In this document: one piece after another, positions 52,301 to 64,000 of the stretch | Numbering within the stretch: position 1 is the first letter of the stretch | Layout: each line of letters starts with the position of its first letter | Assembly: GCA_964247055.1 (NCBI GenBank) | Contig: OZ176050.1 | Span: forward strand, 13,702,001-13,766,000 | DNA: 64,000 nucleotides | From: Paragordius varius | Lineage: Eukaryota > Nematomorpha | Reading direction: 5' to 3' | Made by a program: the position numbers and the translations under genes | Notes under the pieces: model-generated | What the model saw: the letters and a program-made list of their open reading frames with translations, nothing else | Told to the model about the DNA's origin: nothing | The model's database searches: none

Positions 52301-55300
52301 AGACATGAGTAAGTTTTTGTAAAACAAAATAAATCTTATTTCCATTTTATATTTTATATTAAATATTAACAGATCAGCTGTTATAGAAATGAAGAGATTT
52401 TTTGAAAGGGATTATTTAATAAACAATGACTTTGGTTAAGGCTTTTAAAGGAAAATTACATCAACTTAAATTTAAAAGATATTTTGATATCAATCCAATT
52501 TTTTTTAAACTATTTTTATGTAGAATTGTATTTAGAATCAAAATCGGTGTGTGATCTTGTAACTGACATCCGTGCAAAATATAACATAATCGATTATTTT
52601 GCTAACGTATCCTATATTGAGTAATTTTTTTTAAATTATTTGGGTTGGTCTAAAACAGGGCATCTTAAACTATGGGTCGCGACCCCATTGGGTCGCGAGT
52701 GATAAAAATACGATTTAACAAAAAATGTTTTTTAACTTGTAAAATTATTGTTATAAAGTAAAATCATCGTAAAATATATCATAAAATCTTCTGCGGAATC
52801 AAATCATTATAATCTATATTTTTATAAAAATGGAAAATGCTGGCCTTGTGATCTGTTTCCAGAAAACCGGTAAACCCATTCAAATCCAAATGTCAAAAAA
52901 ATATATTCATTAATGAATGCCCCGATAATAGCTTCGCCATTTTTTGAATTAGGCTCCCAGTTCGGGCCCACCCCGTGAAACGTGTTTTTTTTGAAAACAG
53001 AAGTCCAAAAAAATCGTGTCTTTGAGACAATTTTCCGGAAAACGTGTTGGACCATTTGCAAATGTGATTATTTTTACTTTTTTTCGATTGCGCCTAACCT
53101 AGCCGGCTTACTTATTTAATTTAGGCTCTCATTTTACCCGTTCCCCCCGTAAAACGCCATTTTTTTAAAAAAAACTAAATAATTTTTTGCCCATGAGATG
53201 AGACCTTTAAAATTCACTGAGGATTCGAGTTATTCTCTGTTAAAAAACAAAAATCTTAGTCTTGCGTTTTTTAATATTGGCTGCTGGGTAAACAGATAGC
53301 CGCTAAAACTGCGCCACTATATACAAATTGCGTTGTTTTGGAGCTAATTTACAGAAAATTTATGAAGCCATATGGGATCATTAAAATCTGGAAATATTAC
53401 CGGTAACTTGGTAAAAATTAAGGTCCGGTTTTTTTATTAGCCGTTTATTTGGGGCCTTTATGCCCTCAAATGCCATCATATAACGATTATTTAGTATTGA
53501 GGTATTTTTTCGAATAACCCATGAGACGGTGGTATCAAAAATGATTCCAAATATTTGCCCTTTAACTCAGCGCTTTTTCCATATAGGTCTATGGGTAGGG
53601 GTCTATCGGTTTAAAACTGACACGCCATACAAAATAGGCGTAGTTTTGGAGCTCAAAAAACTTAAGAAGCCATACGAGTTCAGTTAAATACATTTCTGAG
53701 GAATTTGTATAATATCATTCTTTCCAAAAAGGGACCACAAATAATTTATCCCTTGATCCCAGCTGTATGAACACAATTTCGAATTAAAACTTTTGACCAT
53801 GATTTCGTAAAACAAAAATCTTAAAATAAATCCAATGATAGCTGAAGATTAACTTTAACAAGGGACAGATTAAATATGGTCAATTTAGAGTAAACAATAT
53901 TTCAGCCTATGCAAAAACCCGTAAAAGAATAATTAAAGACAATCTTTTAATTAAATATGTTTATTATGATTTTTTTTCCATTAACTCTATTTATTGCAAA
54001 TTATTAAAAATAATTATCTGTGAGACTACTTCACAGCGAAGCGTGACAGGGCCAGCTAGCATCTTGTATAAATTTGCTATGAATCAGAAAATGTTATTCT
54101 CCTGATAAATATTATCAACAAAATTTCTAAGAGTTATTTCGAAGAAACTATTATTTTTCTATTATATTTGTTGGGGTCGTTGAGAAACTCGCAATCATAA
54201 ATGGGGTCGGGAACTAAAAAAGTTTAAGAAGCCCTGGTATACACATAATTAAAATAAAACTTATATTAATATATAAAAAAATTTAATATGTTTCAATAAA
54301 ATCTTTATGGATCATGAGTTACGTGAAAAACTTTGTAAAAAGTCATTATGGATCGACTAAGTTATTAATCAAGTAGGGTATTATTTTTAACTATATATAT
54401 ACTTATTTAAATGGAATATATATAAAATATACCACAAAATTTTGATCATACATATTATTACAGTCATGTATCCTTTATTTTATCAAAAATTTATTTTCTT
54501 TCGTTAAATGGGTATAATTGTTAAAGAATGGAAAAAAACAAGGGCTCTATGGTATTAACAATATCATATTTATCAAAAAATTATAAGAATTACCATATAG
54601 CTCTTTTTTCCTTTCTGTACCAAATATTTAAACCCATTTGACAAAAAAAAATTTTTGTATAAAGGATACATGACTGTATATATAATGTGAGTCATATGAT
54701 ATATTTATATGTTCTTCATGATATTTATAAAAATAATTTTTACTAAGGGAAACTTATAAAGTTTATATTATGGTATTAGAATTGTATAAAATATATCCAT
54801 TGTAATTTTTTATTTTGAATTTCGTAGAAATATAACTTTAGTACGCCCTACCGATAATAATCTACGTATTTATGCAGTATTGAATGCCAAGATTACACAT
54901 GTAGAAACACCGACACAATATAAGCTAACTGTTTTTCCCTCTTTAATAAATGTAACACAAATTTTTGGCTATGCACCTCTTTTCATAACGGAATTTGAAC
55001 AGGTTGATAAATATTTCACAATTATTGATAAATAATTCAATAACCGATAAATTAAATTATGCGTCCCAAATGGCCACAAATGTGTATTTGCTCAATAGAG
55101 TATTTTTATAACTTAGACCGAATCGGTTGCAATTTGCCATGCATCTTTTTGAAAATTAAAAAAGTTATGTAGCCATCTAATAAATTTGTACAATATTCTG
55201 ACAAAGGCGTAGTTTGAGGGGGGAAAGGGGGCTGATGCACCGGATGCCATAGGTGAAGGGGCGCCGGATTTCAAAAAAAAATTAATTTTATTATAATATG

Positions 55301-56709
55301 CTTATAAAAAAATCACGCAGGTATGAGGGTCATGACCACGGTTTAAATTCGATTATTTTTTCTAAAACGCAAGGGGGCGCCAGAACTGCAAGCTACGTAA
55401 TATTCTTCTGTGCAAAGTCCAAAGTAAAAAATTAGTAAGAGATGGTTTTACGGCTGACAGTGGCAATAAAAAATTACCTGTTATGGTGCTAAGAAAAAAA
55501 TATAGGAGTGTTTTTATTAAAATATATTGCTATTCCCAATCTTTCTAGTTTGCGTGAATAATAAATCACTATACAGTAAAAAATTGAAATTACAGTATGC
55601 AGTTTAATGGTTGCTTATTTCACGCCATAGTTGGGCGATTCGCAACACAGGAGTGTATGGAATAATAAGGGAAATAATTGTTTTTTCAACATTCTGTTGT
55701 TTTTCCAATACAATACTGTCTTGAAAATTTCACTATCGTGTGAAATAAGAACCATTAAAATGCATACTGAATATAAAGTAAAAAAAATAATGCTAATATT
55801 TTTTCAAAAGACCGCTACGCTAACTGTTTTTAACTCATTTTTTCATTGTTTCCAAAAGTGTTTATAGTGATATATGTATATTAGTAACAAATTCAATCAT
55901 GCATTTTACAAGTTTAATTAAATAATTTATATGGTTACAAAAGTATGGTTGTCTTTTGAAAAAATTTGTCATTATATTTCTAAGTTTTTCTGTATATGTC
56001 AATTTTAACCGTAATATTAGTTTGAAATTCATCAATTGGCAAAGCACAGGGCCCACTGTGGAATCCATATAGAATATCTGGCATCTGGTCGCAAAATAAG
56101 ATTACCGATTTTAGCAGATGAAAAGGTTTAGTTAATGTAACTATTTACAATAGTTTTGTTTTATATTGTTGACCTATACACTTTTTCAAATAAAAAAATG
56201 GATTTTATGATACTTCAAATCATAATGATCCTATCAATATCAAAAAACATAAAACTAATATAAAATATACTTTTTAATTTAATATGAATCAATCAAATAG
56301 TCCACAACTAATGAAGGCCTTTAAGATTTTAAATTTTTATGATGCTGGAATACAGTGTTAACCATAACTTTAAAATCTGTGTTTATGGGTTTTGTTGCTA
56401 ATAAATATGGAGTGAAAATAAATTTCGCAAAAAAATTAAGCTTTGGTTTAATAAATATAAAATTTAATCATTGTTTTAATAAAAATATAAATTTAGTTGA
56501 AATTGATACAAACCCACACGGCTGTAATCATAAACGTACAAAGTTACACTGAACAAAACTATACTTTTACGTATCAGGACGCTTTCATTGAACACATTGA
56601 ATGTACAAAATTTCAGGGCTCAAAAAGGCCCGAATTTTTATTTGTCCCGCCCCAACCTCGAATGCATTTAAAAAGAGTCATTAGAATATGCTCATCATAT
56701 ATACCATGA
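46373..56709 (+). CDS. Gene C: secreted two-repeat protein, paralogue of gene B, complete (9 exons, 392 aa)
   Basis: Exons: 46373-46448, 49246-49291, 49387-49561, 51055-51207, 51993-52185, 52258-52308, 52524-52620, 54828-55002, 56497-56709 (TGA). All junctions are GT-AG with the same nine phases as gene B. The first exon is a signal peptide (MWLYVFQIWFLFL) followed by KIKFVDSL, almost the same as NIKFVDSL in B. Shared landmarks with B: LCNYTR, RPSGG, YFIHQYNPE, LCGTN, LRISQY, KPWIFPF, QLPNIKAKLFDC, YQVPTK, SVCDLVTDIRAKYN, TQIFGYAPL and a C-terminal RVIRICSS. Overall identity to B is about 40 percent by eye, yet five exons are the same length. A 2.5 kb intron (49562-51054) and a 2.2 kb intron (52621-54827) are filled by Helitron, hAT and MITE copies. 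AATAAA is at 56777. The first exon is the least certain part, because a 2.8 kb intron carrying a hAT insertion separates it from exon 2. Function unknown. Confidence 0.77.
46781..48973. mobile_element. MITE-2 copy split by hAT copy 2
   Basis: The left tip ATATACCATTTATAGTTTAAA (46781-46801) and the rest (48714-48973, ending GAATTGTAAATGGTACA) are separated by the hAT insertion and its 8-base duplication. Confidence 0.78.
46802..48713 (-). mobile_element. hAT transposon copy 2 (same family as 8492-15209)
   Basis: A 1.9 kb copy with matching ends and the 8-base target duplication GTTTAAAC at 46794-46801 and 48714-48721. The interior aligns with the first copy, including the tracts around 47030 and 47880-48240. 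It contains no long frame. It was inserted into a MITE-2 copy, the halves of which flank it, and lies in intron 1 of gene C. Confidence 0.85.
49655..49936. mobile_element. MITE-1 copy
   Basis: ATTGAAATTATGCGGACAAAA on the left, CTTTGTCCG and TTTTTACTGTAA on the right. It lies in a gene C intron. Confidence 0.74.
50113..50136. repeat. (TA)n microsatellite at a Helitron-like end
   Basis: About 12 TA units directly abutting the CTAG end of the element 50137-50795. Confidence 0.88.
50137..50795 (-). mobile_element. Helitron-like non-autonomous element, copy 1
   Basis: On the minus strand it starts A|TCTATAT and ends with a short hairpin (GCTGC-GTA-GCAGC) about 12 bases before CTAG|T, the end structure of Helitrons (5' TC, 3' hairpin plus CTRR, inserted between A and T). 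Its interior matches copy 2 (52813-54059) in reverse orientation, including the segment around 50600-50790. It lies in a gene C intron. Confidence 0.66.
51208..51478. mobile_element. MITE-1 copy directly after a gene C exon
   Basis: TATTATAAAGACAAATC and TCAAAAGACC are on the left, ACGTTTTGTCTAAATAAT on the right. The degraded left tip starts at the donor of the exon ending at 51207. Confidence 0.6.
52656..54236. mobile_element. hAT-like element interrupted by a Helitron copy
   Basis: The left end CAGGGCATCTTAAACTATGG and the right end (reverse complement CAGGGCTTCTTAAAC) are inverted. GGGTCGCGACCC lies just inside the left end. The centre is occupied by a Helitron-like insertion at 52813-54059. 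The flanking 8-mers are only partly alike. It sits in the intron between gene C exons 7 and 8. Confidence 0.6.
52813..54059 (+). mobile_element. Helitron-like non-autonomous element, copy 2
   Basis: Starts TCTATATTTTTATAAAAATG after an A and ends with an imperfect hairpin (CACAGCGAAGCGTG) followed by CTAG. It shares its first 250 bases with copy 1 at 50137-50795, in inverted orientation. No Rep/helicase coding is visible. Confidence 0.62.
55591..55775. mobile_element. MITE-3 copy nested in a MITE-1
   Basis: Same ends as 27474-27661 (CAGTATGCAGTTTAATGG and CCATTAAAATGCATACTG). Directly outside lie the two halves of a MITE-1 copy (55572-55590 and 55776-56010). Confidence 0.78.
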
Positions 56710-56719
56710 TAATTTTATA

Positions 56720-57195
56720 TATATGGGCACTTTGCCTAATTTTTTTGATAAGAGATTGATTGCCTTATATTTTACAAATAAATTATTTGACATTTGTTTA
56801 TTATTAATTTCAAAAGTATTTATAGGGCTCGTCAAATTTTTCAGTGTCCAGCTTTCGCACCCATATAGTAATGTGGGAAATACTGTTGCCTTGATTAATC
56901 TGTTAGACGAAATTCCTAATTCCACTATTTTAAATAAAATTAATTGTGAAATGTCACTACTGCGCAGCCTAATAAGCCAAAATTCTCCTATTTTGGCCAT
57001 ATTATGATATCTAACTGAAAAGTCACTGATGGGAAAAGTGAAGGGTGCTCGTAAAAGAGGAACAAGAACTCGTTGGATGGATAACATCCTCAAAGAAACC
57101 AACCAAGCATTTGAACTAAAGGCTAGATTTTGTATTCGCAATGAATGGAGAAGATATATTTTCAATATTGCAGTTAGTCGAAAACGACCTTAACA
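56720..57195. mobile_element. LINE 3' end with inverted 5' part
   Basis: 56725-57000 reads on the minus strand as the upstream part (FPTLLYGCESWTLKN). 57020-57195 reads on the plus strand as the downstream part (GKVKGARKRG, TRWMDNILKET) and ends in a CAA-rich tail. The two adjacent parts in opposite orientation match a twin-priming inversion. It lies just beyond the gene C 3' end. Confidence 0.68.
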
Positions 57196-57199
57196 ACAA

Positions 57200-57879
57200 C
57201 AATGTTTTCAAAAGAAAATTAATAGAAATGGTGCAAAGAAAAATTATGAGAAACATTTTAGCAATGTAAAAGTAATTATTTTGTTTTATTTTACTAAGGT
57301 TAAGGGGTGTTATAATAGCTTTCGATTTTTTATTAAATCAATTATTATAAAATAAATAGTATAACCTAAAGGTGGTGGGTGCATTGCAGTGCGCACACTG
57401 AGAAAATAACATGACGAAATAATCCAATAGAATTATTAGGGTTATTGCTTTTGGCTCTTCCCAGTGTAATGTTATTTACACTATTGTAATATGTCATATC
57501 AGAAAATACTTTAATTTGAGGACATATTTTAGATAAAATTTTTCAGTCAAACTAATGCTTCATTCCAAAATATATCATTAAACTATATCAAAAACTACAT
57601 ATAAATAGCAAAAAAATTATTTTAAATTTTTTTTATTTTTAGATATGATTTATCAAAGTCTCAAATTTATTCAATCTCCTTATATGGTAGTTTTCTTAAA
57701 ATAAACGCGAAAATGTTTAGATAGTGCGATATTAAATATATCTAAATTTTGATATACACTAAAAATATTAAATATATACTATTTTACAAGAATAAATATT
57801 ATAGCAAAATTTAGTTATCCTACTTCATACTATTTTGCAGTGAAACGGTATAAAGACCCTTTAAGATATTAACACTTTA
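57200..57879. other. Intergenic DNA between gene C and Ran, nothing recognised
   Basis: AT-rich, with no exon-like frames or repeat ends seen. Confidence 0.45.
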
Positions 57880-58490
57880 AACATATAATTCGATATTGAA
57901 CATTTCTATTCCTCAGAATTTGGATTAAAATATTCGTTCGTCTTTGAATTTGTATCATTTGTGTTTTTTACTAAAATTCCTTTGAAACAGAGAGCATTAC
58001 TAATTATATTAAAAAAATGTTTTTATGATATCATTTAAACCGTTTCCATCATAACACAAAATACTATGAAGTAAACTTCAATAAAGTTTTGCTAAAAATT
58101 AAATTTTTGAAAAAAGTTTTTATTTTTAATATTTTTAGTTGATTTTAAAATATTTAAAACATTTATCGGGAAATACCGCATTTTTGCGTTATTTTGACAA
58201 CTAGCCCATTTTGGAAGAGCGAAAAATTATAAACTTTCGGAGCGCACATTTAAATTAAACTTCTTTGAAAATATTGTTTTAATTTATTTTAGTGATATTC
58301 TTGTCTCTAACTTTCACCAAATTATATTTAAAAAATGTGCACAAATTTTGCCATTCCTGATTTAGAGCAGTTACTATGAAAATAATAACTTTCTTATATC
58401 ACTCGTAAGGGCCAAAACAAAAAGCATCATGAAATTCCTGATGCATTTAATCAATATATTATCAAAAATATTTTACCCCCTCAATTGGAA
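57880..58490. repeat. Diverged copy of the 34850-35470 repeat
   Basis: Shares blocks such as GTTTCCATCAT, ACTCGTAA(A/G)GG and AAAGCA(C/T)CATGA in the same order as 34850-35470. It lies between genes C and Ran and is non-coding. Confidence 0.5.
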
Positions 58491-58654
58491 TAAACAACAT
58501 TTGGTTGGTTATTTTAGCTGCCAAGGGTAATCATAACTTTCAGCGTTCGAATCCAACACTAAACTACATTAGTATCATTTATTAGTATAATCCACAGTTT
58601 TATATATATATCTTCAAAATAAGAATGACATAGACAATTTTATCTTATGTTTAA

Positions 58655-60702
<2,048 letters not shown>

Positions 60703-60959
60703 GTTGAAAACCAAACGGATTTAAGTTAAATGGTATAGATTGTAATTTAAATTTATGGGTTATATGATTTAAAATATATAGTATATATATTTATTAATTA
60801 AATTATTATGGATATTTATTATAAAATATTAAACAATGATGCTATGTATTAAAAAGTTTCATAGAATTAAACCCAATATATGCAAAACAATAATCCAGGT
60901 ATCCAGAAAAGGTGGCAGGCATGGTTTAAGCGCCACTGTCCGCACAGGACGATCCTTAC

Positions 60960-61029
60960 CTCCTACGCTTTTACACGCTTCAGGGCAGGGGGGCGCCACT
61001 TTATTGCTGGGTGCCTCTAAGGTTATATA
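60960..61029 (-). promoter_or_regulatory. Probable Ran core promoter and 5' UTR exon
   Basis: On the minus strand a TATATAA box covers 61029-61023. It is followed by a GC-richer stretch unlike the surrounding AT-rich DNA, and that stretch ends in a good donor (AGGAG|GTAAGG, exon end at 60960). This fits a short non-coding first exon starting about 30 bases below the TATA box, spliced to the coding exon beginning near 60702. No transcript evidence is available, so the exon is inferred. Confidence 0.42.
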
Positions 61030-61159
61030 GAGTAAAACATGTAGTACAACAGATAAATTAAAAGCGATAATAATAATATTAAATTATATATAATTTACCC
61101 CGTATTTAAGGTCAAAACAAAAATTCGAATGATCTTTTTTGGCCTAGCGACAATTAACA

Positions 61160-61688
61160 CTTGGATACAACACATTCATTTCAGTTCTTCGATTCAAATG
61201 GTTGGATACACCAGACCTGTTTAAAATTAAAATCAGACAAAAGGCACTTATATAACATTAAAGAACCAAAATAAAATAAATTAATTCAAAAAAATTTGAT
61301 ATTAATTATTTAAAGGTTAAACCCAAAAGTTAGAATTTAGTCAACTTAAAATATGTGCATTAAAAAAATAGTTAAAAATGAACCACTTTTTCTGTTTCTA
61401 TTATTATTAGATGTGACTTAAATAAAAACAGAGCTTTAAAGCTATAAAATATATAAACACGATATTTTGCAAAAATGTTGCAAAAAAATGGCGTCGAAGT
61501 AGTTTGATATAGAACGTTTTCTTTTAAACTAAAGTTTATTAGATATTTTGTGTAATTTATTTAATTTTTATTAGGGTAAAAGAAATAATTAAACTGGGAC
61601 CGTTTCTTTCACTAGTTTTTTAAAATCTCAACTTAAATATAGTCTGGGATATTAAGAAAGTCCAATTTGAATCTAAGTGTTAACGCCG
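61160..61688. repeat. Dispersed inverted-repeat element 5, copy 3
   Basis: GGATACAACACATTCATTTC on the left, ATGGCGTCGAAGTAGTTTGA inside, and AATTTGAATCTAAGTGTTAA on the right. It lies about 130 bases upstream of the putative Ran TATA box. Confidence 0.66.
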
Positions 61689-62367
61689 TTCCAACTTTTG
61701 TAGTTATCGCTCGTTATCACTAAATTTAAGCTTCGATATTATATTTTTTGGAGCCTTTTATTTCAAAATTAATAAATTATATAAAATATTAAAAGTATTT
61801 ATTGTTATTTATTTTGGAAATATCCAAGTCGAAAATTGTCGCTCTATAATTTATTAATAGATAGCGTTATTGCGCGAAAATAAATATGGTATATTACACT
61901 GCTCCCGAAAAAGTATAATAAACTGACAAATTATATAAATAAAATATTTATATCAGGCTTCCAATACTGATTTGTGATGATTGCTTGATGCCCTAAAGGC
62001 GCACTTAGCGCATAACATATGTTTCCTAAAAATTCAATAAAAGCTAATTGTCTTATTGTATAAAAATCATTAAATGATAAAATATATTTAAACAAATATA
62101 ATCTTATTTGCCCTTCTAAACAGGCTATCGTAACACTTCATTACATTATTATTTGGGTCTAGTTATTTTGGGATATTTTATGTTAAATTTTTATTATAAA
62201 TCCCTTTTGATTGTATGAGATTAAAACATGATTTTCACAATTGTCTATATATTTAAATTAAAACGCTGTTTTTAAATAATAAATATCAATATTACCTGGT
62301 AAATTGCAATTTATAAGTTTCCTAAATTTATATATTTTTAACCATAATAATACATTATGCATGTTGT

Positions 62368-62918
62368 ATAACATGATTCAAACTGGGGTATCTAATTACC
62401 TCAGGAAATATTAAAATTCATAATTTTAGAATATCGAAGGAAACGGTTTCAGTTTAAATTTATGCTTCTATACTAATAAAAATTATATAAATAAGATAAA
62501 ATATTTAAATGAAATTTAGCTTTAAAAGAAAAGTTCCGTATCAAACTACTTGGACGCTATTTTTATTTTAAAATTTGCAAAATATCGTGTTTATTTGATT
62601 CCAAGTTAAAATTAGTAATACTTTTTTATTAAAATCACATTTAACATTGACATAAACAGAAAAAGTGGTATATTTTGCATTATTTGTCATCTTGGCTAAA
62701 TTTTTACCTTTCGGTTTTACCCCTGAATAGGTAACATTTAGTATTGAATGAATATTTTATTATATTTCGGTTTATTAATGTTATATAAGTGCAAACATTT
62801 GCCATGGTTTTAATTTATTCCATAATTTTTGAAAATTTTATATTTAAACAAGCTTGAGGTATCTAACTACCCCAATTTAAATTGAAGCACAGAAATGAAT
62901 GCTTTGTATTCAAGTGAT
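62368..62918. repeat. Dispersed inverted-repeat element 5, copy 4
   Basis: GATTCAAACTGGGGTATCTAA on the left, AAACTACTTGGACGCTATTTT inside, and TACCCCAATTTAAATTGAAG on the right. Confidence 0.64.
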
Positions 62919-64000
62919 AAAGGATAAAAAATATGGTGGCGAAAAAGTTTGAAATGATTAGTATTCACAACTTTTATAAAAAAATTTTTTTAATCATCCT
63001 AAAAGACTATATGATTTGGCCCATAACTTAAATTTTGAATGAAAATGCGGTATAAAACCTTCCCCAAATTTTCTTATCTATAGCAGTTACTATTAAAAGT
63101 AAATAATAATCCCCCGCAAAAACCAAAAAAATGCAAACATGGATAATTACATTTTCCTTATATAAAATATTATTTTGACTAAAAAATTGATGTGGCATAG
63201 TTACATAAATTTTTATTGGGATATTTAAACCCAATTTGTCTTTGCTAAACTAAACGGTTGATAAATATTCATTCATAAATATGATCCAATAGTAAAGGTT
63301 ATTTTTCAAATGAGTTTGATATTAACTCACACAAAATATATTAGTTCAATTATACTAGGGGCGCTTATTCTAATTGGTATACCACATTTATCTTAATTTA
63401 TAGGAATCGCATACACCATTTCCGGGCGAGGTCAACGGTTTGATGTCGAAGGGTATTATATTTGATTTTAAACGATAACTACCCGATTAATAATGTTTTT
63501 ATGGAAACAATATTTTTATTTTTTAAAAATACTTATTCATAAGATTATAACTATTAAGTTAAAAGATCTTTCTAAGTAATATGAGTTTGATATTGATTAA
63601 ATAAACGTAAAATTTTTACCATACCATACCTATATATGGGCTAAATCCTCTTATTACTTCAAATTGCTAATTAAATTTTCTTTTAATTATATATAATGCT
63701 AAATTTTACGCACTAATTTTAGCAAATATTTAACTTACCTAATACAGACATTAAATAATTTTAACCAAACTTTTCGCATAGATTCCTTGTTAATACTTCG
63801 ACATTTAATTTTTTTACTTCTATAATTCCTAAGATAAACCTTATAAGATAAATTTTCACCTTACCAAACCCTTTTCTGATTATAGATTTTTGGCAATACT
63901 ACATCGTTTAACTTTTCACTTTGATTATGTTCTTTCGATAAACCTTAAAATCTCTAGATTTTTCCTAAAACAAACTTTTTTCTTTACATAGATTCCTGGT
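62919..64000. other. AT-rich DNA at the window end, nothing recognised
   Basis: No coding frame beyond 68 codons, no splice-bounded exon matching the families here, and no repeat termini. Two copies of CATAGATTCCT(G/T)G (63777 and 63986) suggest a short local repeat only. Confidence 0.45.

Noticed and set aside
55204-55402. A G-rich segment with CGTAGTTTG and CAAGCTACG ends as another transposon.
   Set aside because: The ends pair only weakly and no target duplication was found.
60836-61030. A 64-codon plus-strand frame upstream of Ran.
   Set aside because: It overlaps the GC-richer Ran 5' UTR region on the other strand and has no family motifs.

Overview
The window looks like AT-rich arthropod-type nuclear DNA. 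The support is an arthropod beta1-like nicotinic receptor subunit, a conserved Ran GTPase, short GT-AG introns, and introns packed with mariner, hAT, Helitron, LINE, SINE and MITE copies. The species cannot be named from the sequence; a crustacean (for example a copepod) or another arthropod would fit.

Layout: (1) 1-8217, plus strand: the 3' part of a large gene (gene A) with 13 in-window exons that splice in one continuous frame of 721 residues and encode about four copies of a repeat I do not recognise. (2) 8410-15350: a three-level nest, with a palindromic MITE broken by a hAT transposon, itself broken by a Ty3/gypsy LTR fossil. (3) 17027-23199, minus strand: gene B, nine exons, 401 residues, secreted. 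(4) 23476-30480: a mariner relic and otherwise empty AT-rich DNA. (5) 30482-45001, plus strand: an 11-exon nicotinic acetylcholine receptor subunit of about 897 residues with a very long, cysteine-rich M3-M4 loop. (6) 46373-56709, plus strand: gene C, nine exons, 392 residues, the clear paralogue of gene B. (7) 58655-60702, minus strand: complete five-exon Ran (216 residues) with a probable TATA promoter and 5' UTR exon. (8) 61150-62915: two copies of a dispersed repeat, then nothing recognisable to 64000.

The main discovery candidate is the A/B/C family. B and C have signal-peptide first exons sharing the motif IKFVDSL. All nine exon phases are the same and five exons have identical lengths (175, 193, 51, 97 and 175 bases), while residue identity is only about 40 percent by eye. 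Each protein is an internal duplication of one unit that always uses the same phase series (1-2, 2-0, 0-0, 0-1). Gene A carries more units of the same kind, some with fused exons. No standard family (ML/MD-2, DUF1091, lipocalin, odorant-binding) fits. Six-frame open reading frames miss most of this because the exons are 45-330 bases long. I infer a rapidly diverging secreted or extracellular family; its function is unknown.

Repeats make up much of the rest: at least four palindromic MITE families, several hAT-like elements with 8-base target duplications, two Helitron-like copies in opposite orientation, tRNA-derived SINEs, two mariner relics and LINE 3' ends, one with an inverted 5' part. 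Several MITEs sit directly against splice sites of the A/C genes.
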